From a bacterium (lineage in GTDB: Bacteria; Vulcanimicrobiota; Xenobia; Xenobiales; JADMJV01), in assembly GCA_018266105.1 (NCBI GenBank), contig JAFEBA010000058.1, forward strand, positions 1-59,333: a DNA stretch of 59,333 nt. The letters run 5' to 3'. A model generated the notes under the pieces. It was not told the origin of the DNA, searched no databases, and was given only the letters and a program-made list of their open reading frames with translations. Each line of letters opens with the position of its first letter. Position 1 is the first letter of the stretch. This document shows, piece by piece, positions 1 through 8,216 of this stretch. A program made the translations under genes and the position numbers.

Positions 1-1
1 C

Positions 2-2026
2 CAGACAACGGTTCAGCCTCAGGCGCTAGCGTCGGCTCAGCCTCAGGCGCAGGCTCCGGCCCAGCCTCAGGCGCTAGCGTCGGCTCAGCCTCAGGCGCCG
101 GCGCAGGCGCAGGCGCAGGCTCAGGCGCCGGCTCAGGCGCAGGCTCAGAGGCAGGCACCGGCTCAGGCGCAGGCACCAGCGCAGGCGCAGGCGCCGGCTC
201 AGCCTCAGGCGCAGGCACCGGCTCAGCCTCAGGCGCAGGCACCGGCTCAGCCTCAGGCGCAGGCACCGGCTCAGCCTCAGGCGCAGGCGCCGGCTCAGCC
301 TCAGGCGCAGGCCCCGACCTCGCCTCAAGCCCCCGCGCAATCTCAGGCTCAGAAAACCCCTGTAGCTCAGGCCCAGTCCTCCAAGAAGTCACCGGCGAAA
401 GCCTCAGTTCAAGCGAATGAGCAGCCCGGGCTGCCGGTCAGGCTAGAAGCTCAAAATTTGCAAACCCTGGCTCCAGAGGCGCTGATTGGACTCCCAACGG
501 CTCAGCCGGAGACCCGCCTATCTCAGGCCCAGCAGCCCAAGACCCGGCCTCAGCAACTTCCCGAGCTCCCGACACCACTCCAGGTTCAGGACCAGTCGCC
601 CGTCCCGCTTTTACTCCAGGCCACGCAGGACTCTCAAACGGAAACTGCCGTTCGGCCGCCCTTAGCTTTCTCAGGCAAGCCGGGACCTGTTGGCATTCCG
701 CCAGCTTTTGTCGTCATGGAGGCATTTGGAGCTTTGACGCAAGAGGCGCCCAATCGAGCCACAAGTGCGAATGATCAACAACTCCTGGTTTCAGGGGCCG
801 GTCCCAAGCCATCTCCGCTTTTCGAGCAACCGACCCCAACAGACAATTCCGGTCACGCCCAGGATGAAACCGAGCGAGAAGTCCCCGACCCCGCTCCTCG
901 GCCGAGGCTGATGGTGGACTTTGCCCCACCCGTGCCCGATATCAAGACCGCTAAGAGTCCAGCGACGACCTTCATCCCTGATCAGGCTCTTGAAATCAAG
1001 CATCCCGCCGCCCCAGCCCCGACCCAACCCGGGCGAACGGTGGTCCCTCTCAGAAACCAGCCCGGCGCGGAAGTCCCCCGCAGCACTGGCTTGCTTGAGC
1101 GACTCCAACAACCGATCCCGCGATCGCCAGTGGAGCTACCTAAAGTTGTCGTCGGCAACTTCCAGAAAGCAGCCATTCCAGAGCCAGAACCCCAGGTGAC
1201 CGCGGAGAGCTCACCCGCCCTGCCAGACCACCTGGTCAGCCTGGCCGTCAATCTGCTCAAGCAACAACCCCGCCCGAACAGCCAGCCGCTGCGCCAGGAA
1301 ATTCTGCAGCGTCTGCAATCGCCTGAACTGCTTCCCAATCAGCCTGCCGGCGTTCCCGCCACCTCGGTCGTGTTAGCCCAGGTCGAAAAAATTCAGGTCG
1401 AGACGCTGGAGGAAACAAAGCCGAAGCAGACCGAGGGGCCCCGCACGGAATCGGAAGAAGTCCGTCCGCCGCTCTCCTTGGACGCGCCGACCCGGCCTGC
1501 TTCGGTGCTGAGCACGCCGAAAGAAACGAACGGATCCACAGCCCAGGTTCCCGATGCGACTGAAAACATTCAGCGGCTGGCGCGCCAGCAAGGCAGAGCA
1601 CTGATCGAAAAACCACGCGAGCTGGATGTTCACTTGCGCAGCGAACGGCTGGGAGATGTGTCAGCTCACCTCAAGATCAACGCTGGAGGTCATTGGACCG
1701 CCCACTTGCAGCTGCGAGACGCACAGGTCGAACAGAGCGTGCGTCAGGAGCTCAATCAAATCAGCGAGAACCGGGGTCTGGAGGGATTCACCACCAGCCT
1801 TTCTCAGGATAACCAGGGAGGTCAGGGTTCCTTTCAGGGATTTTCCTTCCAACAGGAGCAGCAACCCCGTTCACACTTCGGCCAGGGCGACCTGGAGCGG
1901 CGGCAGCGTACCTATCAGGGAAATTCTTCCTCGCAGGCCTCAACTTTTGACGAATCGTTGCCGATAGAGGGAGTAAGTTCAGTGCACGGCACTCACGCTT
2001 CCGGCGGACTGAACGTCCGAGCTTAG
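2..2026 (+). CDS. fliK: Flagellar hook-length control protein FliK, 5' end missing
   Basis: The frame is open from the first bases of the window, so the start codon lies upstream; about 674 residues are visible. In other bacteria FliK is exported through the flagellar type III apparatus, measures the growing hook and switches export to filament proteins. The N-terminal visible part is almost only Gln, Ala and Pro in 8-residue units. A long Pro-rich linker follows. The C-terminal ~110 residues match the FliK/Flg_hook domain: basic start RELDVHLRSERLGDVSAHL, a predicted amphipathic beta/alpha core, then a Gln/Gly-rich tail. flgD follows 8 bp later, with an AGGAGG ribosome-binding site that overlaps the fliK stop, so the genes are probably co-transcribed. 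Identification rests on the C-terminal domain plus the flgD-flgE context. Confidence 0.85.
   Translation, partial: QTTVQPQALASAQPQAQAPAQPQALASAQPQAPAQAQAQAQAPAQAQAQRQAPAQAQAPAQAQAPAQPQAQAPAQPQAQAPAQPQAQAPAQPQAQAPAQPQAQAPTSPQAPAQSQAQKTPVAQAQSSKKSPAKASVQANEQPGLPVRLEAQNLQTLAPEALIGLPTAQPETRLSQAQQPKTRPQQLPELPTPLQVQDQSPVPLLLQATQDSQTETAVRPPLAFSGKPGPVGIPPAFVVMEAFGALTQEAPNRATSANDQQLLVSGAGPKPSPLFEQPTPTDNSGHAQDETEREVPDPAPRPRLMVDFAPPVPDIKTAKSPATTFIPDQALEIKHPAAPAPTQPGRTVVPLRNQPGAEVPRSTGLLERLQQPIPRSPVELPKVVVGNFQKAAIPEPEPQVTAESSPALPDHLVSLAVNLLKQQPRPNSQPLRQEILQRLQSPELLPNQPAGVPATSVVLAQVEKIQVETLEETKPKQTEGPRTESEEVRPPLSLDAPTRPASVLSTPKETNGSTAQVPDATENIQRLARQQGRALIEKPRELDVHLRSERLGDVSAHLKINAGGHWTAHLQLRDAQVEQSVRQELNQISENRGLEGFTTSLSQDNQGGQGSFQGFSFQQEQQPRSHFGQGDLERRQRTYQGNSSSQASTFDESLPIEGVSSVHGTHASGGLNVRA
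196..315 (+). repeat. Five tandem 24-bp repeats inside fliK
   Basis: Five head-to-tail 24-bp units begin at 196, 220, 244, 268 and 292. The first three are identical; the last two differ by one or two bases near their 3' ends. Each encodes the octapeptide AQPQAQAP in the fliK frame. Looser copies precede them, including a 48-bp periodicity between the similar stretches starting near 14 and 62. The unit is a multiple of three, so gain or loss of copies would keep the reading frame. Confidence 0.93.
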
Positions 2027-2034
2027 GAGGATTT

Positions 2035-2445
2035 ATGTCCGCAACCCCAGCTGTAGGGACAACCAATGCTCAGTCCACGACCAGCAAGACCAGCAAGACC
2101 AACACCGCGACCAGCACGCACGATCAGTTTATGCAGCTGATGCTGTCTGAATTGACGCAGCAAGACCCGCTCAAACCGATGAGCACTTCCGAAATGGCAA
2201 ATCAGATGCTGTCTCTAGAACAGGTCTCCACGACAGAGAACCTGCAGAAGCAGCTGGAGAACTTGAGCAACGTATTGATGATGGGCGCCACCGGACTGGT
2301 GGGCAAAAGCGTCACCGTGCTCGACCCCAATACGCAGCAAGAGGTGACCGGAACGGTCCAGGCCCTTCGCAGCAAGAGTGGGCAGCTCTCCCTGATGATC
2401 AACGGTCAAAGTTACCCAAGCGAATACCTGCGCGAATTACGCTAA
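2035..2445 (+). CDS. flgD: Flagellar hook-capping protein FlgD, short form
   Basis: The 136-residue product matches the N-terminal FlgD domain, which scaffolds FlgE assembly at the hook tip. Evidence is a Ser/Thr-rich start, then FMQLMLSELTQQDPLKPMS and a Met/Gln-rich helical segment (about residues 30-85), the classic pattern needed for export and hook capping. A short segment with KSVTVLDPNTQQEV and a few predicted strands follows. The protein ends well short of the roughly 220 residues usual in E. coli or Salmonella FlgD, so most of the Tudor/Fn3-like C-terminal region is absent. It lies between fliK and flgE in the usual operon order, with AGGAGG 5 bp before the ATG. Confidence 0.88.
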   Translation: MSATPAVGTTNAQSTTSKTSKTNTATSTHDQFMQLMLSELTQQDPLKPMSTSEMANQMLSLEQVSTTENLQKQLENLSNVLMMGATGLVGKSVTVLDPNTQQEVTGTVQALRSKSGQLSLMINGQSYPSEYLRELR

Positions 2446-2464
2446 TCGAACAAAGGAGCCTTCC

Positions 2465-3733
2465 ATGAGCACCATCGCAATGAACTCGGCCATCACCGGC
2501 CTCAACGGTTTTCAAAAAATGCTGGACGTGGTCGCCAACAACATTGCCAATGTTAACACCGCCGGCTACAAACACTCCAAGGTGAACTTCCAGGAGCTTT
2601 ACGCCCAGACGCTTCGGCCGGCCGGTGGCGCCAATCCCACAACGGGCGGAACCAACGCCATCCAGGTGGGTTTGGGCAGCAATATCGCCTCCATCGATAG
2701 CGTGCTCACTCAAGGCGTGCTGGAACTGACGGATAATCCAACCGACATGGCCATCTCTGGTGATGGCTACTTTGTGGTCGGGGCCGGAACCATCAACACC
2801 TATACCCGCAATGGACACTTCTCGGTCGACGCCACCGGCGGAATCGTAGACGCTGGCGGGCGCCCTTTGCAGGGCTGGACTGCCGACAACCAGGGCACGG
2901 TGGACACCACCAAGCCCACAGCCGCCTTGCGCATCCCCTACGGTGACTCCATGACCGCCCAGGCCACCAGCACCATGAAGATGAGCGGTAACCTGGACGG
3001 TTCCCAGGCCATCTACGCGGCCGGACCTCCAGCCACAGGCGGCAAGTTTACCACGGAGGCCACCATCTATGACTCGCTGGGTAAAGAATACCGGGTCCAG
3101 ATGACATTCACCAAAGTGGCCGCTGTCCCCGGTTCAGCCGCCTCCTGGACCTGGTCAGCCGACAATGGCGCGACCAACCTGGGAACAGGCACAGCTGCCT
3201 TTGACCCCAACGGCAACTACCTGACCTCGGCCAGTACCCCCAGTCCCAGCTTCACTCTAACCCCCGCCAACGGCGCAAACCCCGTGGTGGTCAGCCCTGA
3301 CTTCACGACCATGACGCAACTGGAAACCCCGGGCCGCTACACTGCCGCGGCGGCTTCCCAGAATGGCTATCCGGCCGGTCAGCTGACCAACTTTGCCATC
3401 GACCGAAATGGTATGGTGGTCGGGCAGTACTCTAACGCCCTGACGCGCAATTTAGGTCAAGTAGCCCTGGCCTATTTCGCAAATCCCCAGGGTCTGGAGA
3501 AATCTGATAGTGGCCTGCTACGGGAGACCGTCAACAGCGGCAAGCCACAACTCGGCGCAGCCGGAACCAGTCCTCGCGGAACCGTCACCTCGGGCGCACT
3601 GGAAGGCTCCAACGTTGACCTGGCCAAAGAGTTCACCCGCCTGATTTCGGCTCAGCGAGCCTTCCAGGCGAACTCTAAGGTTATTTCCACAATGGACGAG
3701 GTGCTCGGGGATATCTCCAACTTGAAGCGCTAA
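2465..3733 (+). CDS. flgE: Flagellar hook protein FlgE
   Basis: This 422-residue protein is the structural subunit of the flagellar hook. The N-terminus has the flagellar rod/hook signature (ANNIANVNTAGYK, about residues 24-36), and the C-terminus has the matching helix (VDLAKEFTRLISAQRAFQAN) ending in a Met-Asp-Glu-Val-Leu stretch. These termini form the coiled-coil core of axial proteins. The middle is Thr/Ser/Gly/Ala-rich and predicted to be beta domains, as in FlgE. Length is close to the E. coli protein. AAGGAG lies 6-11 bp upstream of the ATG, and the gene follows flgD by 19 bp. Position after fliK-flgD favours FlgE over FlgF or FlgG. Confidence 0.92.
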   Translation: MSTIAMNSAITGLNGFQKMLDVVANNIANVNTAGYKHSKVNFQELYAQTLRPAGGANPTTGGTNAIQVGLGSNIASIDSVLTQGVLELTDNPTDMAISGDGYFVVGAGTINTYTRNGHFSVDATGGIVDAGGRPLQGWTADNQGTVDTTKPTAALRIPYGDSMTAQATSTMKMSGNLDGSQAIYAAGPPATGGKFTTEATIYDSLGKEYRVQMTFTKVAAVPGSAASWTWSADNGATNLGTGTAAFDPNGNYLTSASTPSPSFTLTPANGANPVVVSPDFTTMTQLETPGRYTAAAASQNGYPAGQLTNFAIDRNGMVVGQYSNALTRNLGQVALAYFANPQGLEKSDSGLLRETVNSGKPQLGAAGTSPRGTVTSGALEGSNVDLAKEFTRLISAQRAFQANSKVISTMDEVLGDISNLKR

Positions 3734-3747
3734 GGAGTCGTAGCTCG

Positions 3748-4611
3748 ATGTTGGGATTGATTCTAGGAATCGCCTGTGTAGTCTTCGCCATCACCTGGGA
3801 CGGAGGTCACCTCTCGGCCTTCGTCCGGGTCCCGGTGTTGGGCCTGGTCCTGGGCGGCGCCTTCAGCGCCACCATCTCGAGCTACTATCCCGTTCAACTT
3901 TGGAACGCTCTGCGCGGTTACGGGCGCGCCAGCCGTCTCGAGCATCGCAAAGCTCGGGCGCTGGTGCGCCTTGCGCGTTATGCCTACGTCGCCCGTCACC
4001 AGGGGCTGCTGCAACTGGAACAAGAGTCCAAGAGCGAACCCGAGCAGGTCGTGGCCAGGGCCCTGCAGGCCCTGGCCGACGGGTCTTCTTTCGAGGAAGC
4101 CCAGTGTCTGGCCGAAGCCTGTGCCTCCAGAGAGGTTCGAGAGATCGCTATGATGGAGCGGTTTCTCGAATCGATCGGCGGCTTTTGCCCCACTTTCGGC
4201 CTGCTGGGCACAGTCATCGGGCTGGTCACGATGCTGGCAGGAATGAAGCAATCAGACGCCATGGCACAGGGCATTGCCTCAGCCTTCGTGGCCACCTTCT
4301 ACGGGATGTTTCTTTCCAATGTCGTGTTTCTTCCCTGGGCCAACCGGGCTCGGGAGACGGCCAAAGAGTATGAACGATTCGTGGACAATCTTTTGTTGGG
4401 GGTACGTCTTGTGCAAAGCGGCACGGCTCCACTGCTGCTGGCTGAGCGCCTGAAAGAAGCGATGGGCCTGACCACAATGCCCAAGCTTCAGACCCAGGAG
4501 GAGAAGCCCAATGATCCCCGCGTCGTCTCAATCCGCAACTCCAAAGCACAACCTGAGCAGTCCCCCGCGCCGGGACTCAAGAAGCGGCTTGCACGCCTCG
4601 GCCAACCATAG
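3748..4611 (+). CDS. motA: Flagellar stator protein MotA
   Basis: Proton or sodium channel subunit of the flagellar motor, inner membrane, 287 residues. Four hydrophobic segments are visible: two at the N-terminus (about residues 1-17 and 27-48) and a pair around PTFGLLGTVIGLVTMLAGM (about 150-172) and FVATFYGMFLSNVVFLPW (about 182-200). The conserved Pro of the third transmembrane helix (PTFGLLG) and the charged cytoplasmic loop between helices 2 and 3 fit MotA. It follows flgE by 14 bp, and its 3' end overlaps motB by 101 bp in a different frame. The C-terminal tail after about residue 250 is polar, Pro/Gln-rich and probably unstructured; it is encoded within the overlap. ExbB/TolQ is the alternative, but the MotB partner favours MotA. 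Confidence 0.9.
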   Translation: MLGLILGIACVVFAITWDGGHLSAFVRVPVLGLVLGGAFSATISSYYPVQLWNALRGYGRASRLEHRKARALVRLARYAYVARHQGLLQLEQESKSEPEQVVARALQALADGSSFEEAQCLAEACASREVREIAMMERFLESIGGFCPTFGLLGTVIGLVTMLAGMKQSDAMAQGIASAFVATFYGMFLSNVVFLPWANRARETAKEYERFVDNLLLGVRLVQSGTAPLLLAERLKEAMGLTTMPKLQTQEEKPNDPRVVSIRNSKAQPEQSPAPGLKKRLARLGQP

Positions 4612-5215
4612 CGGGAGCCAGCGCTGGCTTCTGCCCTACGCCGATGTGGTCACTCTCCTGTTTGCTCTGTTCGCTTATCAATATTTCGCGGTCTCTCCCG
4701 GGCGACCGGCCGAGACTCCCACTCCCGGTCCTCCCCCGGTAGCGGCTGTGGAGGCTCCACCTGTGGACAAGAGCAACCGCGATTTGCTCAAGCAACAATT
4801 AGGACTGGCGCTTAAGAACGTGGACAGTAAAACCGTTCAGGTTGAGCAGCAAGAGCGCGGAGTGGTGGTCGTTCTCTCCGACTCACCGCTTCTCTTCACT
4901 CCTGGCAGCAGCCAGCTGGCTCCCGAAGGGAAGAAGTTACTTTATCGTTTTGTGCCCCTTATGCAGCACACCCGGGTCAAGATGCGGATTGAAGGGCACG
5001 CCGACAATACACCCATCCACGACGAGGTCTATCAAGACAACTATGATCTATCCTTGAGTCGGGCTGGATCGGTGGCCCGCTGCCTGCTCGACCAGGGTGC
5101 CGACCCGGACCGATTGGCTTTGATGGCCTATGGCGACCGTCGTCCGGTGGCCAGCAACGCCACACCCGAAGGGCGGGGACGCAATCGACGGGTGGAGATC
5201 CTTTTCGAATACTAG
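4511..5215 (+). CDS. motB: Flagellar stator protein MotB
   Basis: MotB anchors the stator to peptidoglycan and carries the ion-binding aspartate. The 234-residue product has a polar N-terminus, a single transmembrane helix with PYADVVTLLFALF (Asp45 matches the essential MotB aspartate), a Pro-rich linker, and an OmpA/MotB domain. That domain shows IEGHADNTPIHDEVYQDN and LSLSRAGSVA, and ends with GRGRNRRVEILFEY. The start at 4511 has GGAGGAG 7 bp upstream and lies within motA, giving a 101-bp out-of-frame overlap. No other ATG is available before the transmembrane helix. The gene ends 4 bp into the convergent regulator gene. Confidence 0.93.
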   Translation: MIPASSQSATPKHNLSSPPRRDSRSGLHASANHSGSQRWLLPYADVVTLLFALFAYQYFAVSPGRPAETPTPGPPPVAAVEAPPVDKSNRDLLKQQLGLALKNVDSKTVQVEQQERGVVVVLSDSPLLFTPGSSQLAPEGKKLLYRFVPLMQHTRVKMRIEGHADNTPIHDEVYQDNYDLSLSRAGSVARCLLDQGADPDRLALMAYGDRRPVASNATPEGRGRNRRVEILFEY

Positions 5216-8145
5216 CCAAGCGCCTGAGCGTAAAGCTCCTCGGTGGCTTCACTCGGCTCGACCCCAAGGTCTTCTTCTAAAGCCTGACGGCATTGATCGT
5301 AGACGCGAGCGGCCTGGGCCAGACGACCCTGCTGCAAATGGCTGCGCATGAGCCACTGATAGCCTTCCTCCCAACAGCGGTCGCGCTGCAGCATCAAGTG
5401 AGCAATCTGCACCACCTGCTCACCTCTCTGTTGGGACCAGAAGTAAGCCGCCAGCCGACTAGCCGTTTCCAGATACTGCTGCTTCCAGCGCTCGCGCGAG
5501 GCCGCGGCCCAATCGGCGTAGGGAAATTCCTGCAGATAGTCTCCGCGCACCAGGTCCAGTGCCCGCTGCCATAGGTGCGCCGCCGCCTCGGGCTCGGTCG
5601 CCTGTCCGCCCAGCTCCACAAAACGCTCGAACTCCACCAGGTCAAGGGTCAATTCCTCAGTCCAGGGCAGCGCATAATGGTCATCGCGCCGGACCACACA
5701 GCGAGCGGTGGCATTATGCGGGCGGTCGGGATCGAGCACCTCGAACAAGGCATGCAGCAAAACGCGCAAATCGCGGGCCGCAGCCTGGGGAGTACTTTCA
5801 GGGAAAAGCAAATCCCAGAGGCGCTCCTTGGAAATAAATCCCCCCCGCAACGAAAGCAAGATTCCAAGCAACTCTTTGGCTTTCTTGCGCTTCCAAAGTT
5901 TATGCGGAACTTCCTGACCGTCTCGAAAAACCTGAATGGGACCCAGCAAACAAATCCTCAATCGGGCGATCTCCAGGGTCGGAGGCGTCGGCACTGGCTC
6001 CACCGTCTTTTCGTTCCCGCGCGGGCCAAACAGAGTGGCCCTTTCCAGCACGAACTCAAAACCTTGTTCCGCCGCTCGCGCTCGGGTGGCCTCGGGAGAA
6101 CTCCACAGTTCCACCAGGAAAATCCCAAATCGGTCCTGCACTTGCTCAAACTGCAGACGGGCCGAGGCCATAAGGTCGGGCCAGCCTGGATGTTGTCCTA
6201 GATGGGCGGCGATGGCCGAGGTCAGCTGCAGCCAGGCACTCAGCCAGGCATCGCCAGCCTGGCGAGTGATTTCCAGCGCCTCCAAAGCGGCATCATAGGA
6301 GCGGACCCACTCACCCTGATGAGCACAAAAGAGGGCCTCACCCATGAGAGCCTCAGCCTTAAGCCGCGGAGTTCCCATGACTTCGGTGAGCTGCCTGGCT
6401 TTCGAGTAGCAAGCCCTGATTTCATCAGGCATGGCCTTGGGCTTCAGCTGAAGGGCATGTCCCAAACGCATCCAGGCCACGCTCTCGGCAAATTTTTCGC
6501 CGCTGGCCTGAGCCTGCCGGAGGGCGGAACGCGTGAGCAACTCGGCGCTGCCAAAGTCACCCTGCAAAACCGCCAGATAAGCCAGCAAAAGTGAATCATT
6601 TCGATGCCCGGTGCCACTACCGTCGGCCTCACGCAGCAGAGCTTCACGGGCCTGCTCGAGATTACCAGCTCGCAGATGCAGGCGCACTTCTAGCCGGTCT
6701 TTCGAGTTCGCGCCAGGCTGGGCCAAGGCCAGCCTGCGATAACGCTGAGCCTGTCTGGATGAGCCCTGGTTGAGGCTGTTCTCCGCCAGCAAAAGCAGAA
6801 CCTGACCCTTCTGTTCCGGGTTCAGATGCCCGTAGGCCTGGCGCAAAAGAGTTTTTGCGCCCGAAGGCTGGAGGGTGTCAACCAAAACCTTTCCCGCGCC
6901 CAGTAAAGCCTGGGAGCGGGTGGGATTCTCCGGCAACTGGCTCAGTTCCAAAAATTCCTGAAGCGCATTCTCGAATTGATGACTGCGGGCCAGAGCCTGG
7001 GCATAGGCCAGCCGCAAGCGTGGCTCACGCAGCTCAGGCGGCAACTGTTCGACGTAGTGTTGCAGCTTTTGGAAGGCGCCCTGCTCCAACAAGGCCGGCC
7101 CCCAGTGCAATAGAATGCTGGAGGCCTCCTGGGTGGCTCCCATCTCGAAAAGCTGCCACAAAGCTTCGTCGTAATCACCTTGAGAAAGCGCCACCGGAGC
7201 GGCCGCCTGGTGGCTGCTCATGGTCAACTTCTGGGAATGTCGAAGCTGCTGCAGCAGAAAACTACGTGCATAGGGATGAAAGCGGTATTGCTCCCCGCCG
7301 TAGCGTTGGAGAAATACACCTTGTTCGGCCGCGCGGGCCAGCAAGTTGACGGTGTTCAGGTGGGGACAAAGTTGGGCCACCTGAACCGCACTCAGGAATT
7401 CAAAAACGCTACAGCGAGTTAAAAGGTCCTTCAGGTCCTCATCCAGGCCTTTCCAGACCTGGGCAAAAAGCTGGTCCGGCTCGGCCCCGCTCTCTCCGGT
7501 GCGCCGCCAGGCATCCACAGCCATGGGCCAGCCCCCTGAATCGGCGGGGGCGCCTAATTGCTGCAGTTGCTCAGGCGGGAAGCGCAGCTGATCCACGCCC
7601 ACCTGCAACAACCAGCCTCTGGCCGCCCAGCTGGAGAGAAAGTCAAAGTCGGGCAGCTCCCGCCCGATCAGGATCCAGCCCAGACTGGCCGGGGAGAACT
7701 GAACCAGATACTCCAGCAGACGGAGGGCCTCCCCTTGCAGATGGTGCACGTCATCCACAATAAAACATGTGCTGCCCGCCTCGAGCAGACAGCCCAGCGC
7801 GTCGGCCACCGGCCGCCAGCGCTCCGGAGCAAAGCCCTGGCGCAGCAGATGATCGAGAGTTTCCGTATCCAGTCTTGGAAAGCTGCGCAACCAGGCAGCT
7901 CGCAGATAGACGAGCAAGGAATGAGGGTCATCCTCCCGGTGCCCCAGGGTTAACCAGGCCGGAGCCGGATCCATTTGCTGGGCCCACTGTGCCACCCACT
8001 GGGTTTTACCAAAGCCCGGTCCGGCGGTGACCCTGGCCAGGCGCGTCTGGGCCGTTAAGAGGGCACCCAGGGTCTGGCGGCGAGGCAATGCGCTGGGATC
8101 GGGAGTGGGGATCTGGACTCGCGAAGGAAGCACGGCAAAACTCAT
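5212..8145 (-). CDS. STAND ATPase transcriptional regulator with TPRs, winged helix and BTAD domain
   Basis: A 977-residue cytoplasmic regulator resembling MalT/AfsR (SARP-like) proteins. The N-terminal ATPase shows Walker A GPGFGKT (residues 42-48) and Walker B CFIVDDVHH. A long alpha-helical, TPR-like region fills the middle. Near the C-terminus, RLRICLLGPIQVFRDG starts an OmpR/SARP-type winged helix with KRKKAKELLGILLS, then a BTAD domain ends the protein (ALEEDLGVEPSEAT is typical). I chose ATG 8145 with GAAAGGTG upstream over the GTG at 8214, because 8214 nearly abuts the divergent kinase and adds an Arg-rich stretch without domain character. Targets and inducer are unknown. The gene is convergent with motB and divergent from the hybrid kinase, 71 bp apart. 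Confidence 0.85.
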   Translation of the reverse strand: MSFAVLPSRVQIPTPDPSALPRRQTLGALLTAQTRLARVTAGPGFGKTQWVAQWAQQMDPAPAWLTLGHREDDPHSLLVYLRAAWLRSFPRLDTETLDHLLRQGFAPERWRPVADALGCLLEAGSTCFIVDDVHHLQGEALRLLEYLVQFSPASLGWILIGRELPDFDFLSSWAARGWLLQVGVDQLRFPPEQLQQLGAPADSGGWPMAVDAWRRTGESGAEPDQLFAQVWKGLDEDLKDLLTRCSVFEFLSAVQVAQLCPHLNTVNLLARAAEQGVFLQRYGGEQYRFHPYARSFLLQQLRHSQKLTMSSHQAAAPVALSQGDYDEALWQLFEMGATQEASSILLHWGPALLEQGAFQKLQHYVEQLPPELREPRLRLAYAQALARSHQFENALQEFLELSQLPENPTRSQALLGAGKVLVDTLQPSGAKTLLRQAYGHLNPEQKGQVLLLLAENSLNQGSSRQAQRYRRLALAQPGANSKDRLEVRLHLRAGNLEQAREALLREADGSGTGHRNDSLLLAYLAVLQGDFGSAELLTRSALRQAQASGEKFAESVAWMRLGHALQLKPKAMPDEIRACYSKARQLTEVMGTPRLKAEALMGEALFCAHQGEWVRSYDAALEALEITRQAGDAWLSAWLQLTSAIAAHLGQHPGWPDLMASARLQFEQVQDRFGIFLVELWSSPEATRARAAEQGFEFVLERATLFGPRGNEKTVEPVPTPPTLEIARLRICLLGPIQVFRDGQEVPHKLWKRKKAKELLGILLSLRGGFISKERLWDLLFPESTPQAAARDLRVLLHALFEVLDPDRPHNATARCVVRRDDHYALPWTEELTLDLVEFERFVELGGQATEPEAAAHLWQRALDLVRGDYLQEFPYADWAAASRERWKQQYLETASRLAAYFWSQQRGEQVVQIAHLMLQRDRCWEEGYQWLMRSHLQQGRLAQAARVYDQCRQALEEDLGVEPSEATEELYAQALG

Positions 8146-8216
8146 AAGAGGCGCACCTTTCCCCCGGCGAGCGCGGATCCTGGTAAGACAAGAAGTGAAG
8201 AGCGAGCCCGGCACGA

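Noticed and set aside
14..315. Short regular repeats that could suggest a CRISPR array
   Set aside because: The units are contiguous, have no unique spacers, and are in frame within a coding region.
74..340. Minus-strand reading frame coding an Arg/Leu repeat protein
   Set aside because: It is the complement of the fliK Gln/Ala/Pro repeat array; it has no ribosome-binding site or recognisable domain, and the plus-strand frame continues into FliK.
3748..5215. ExbB/ExbD or TolQ/TolR pair instead of MotA/MotB
   Set aside because: The second protein has a full OmpA-type peptidoglycan-binding domain and the MotB aspartate motif, and the genes follow flgE.
8146..8214. Longer start (GTG 8214) for the STAND-BTAD regulator
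   Set aside because: It adds an Arg-rich stretch with no domain character, nearly abuts the divergent kinase start and lacks a good ribosome-binding site. ATG 8145 has one.
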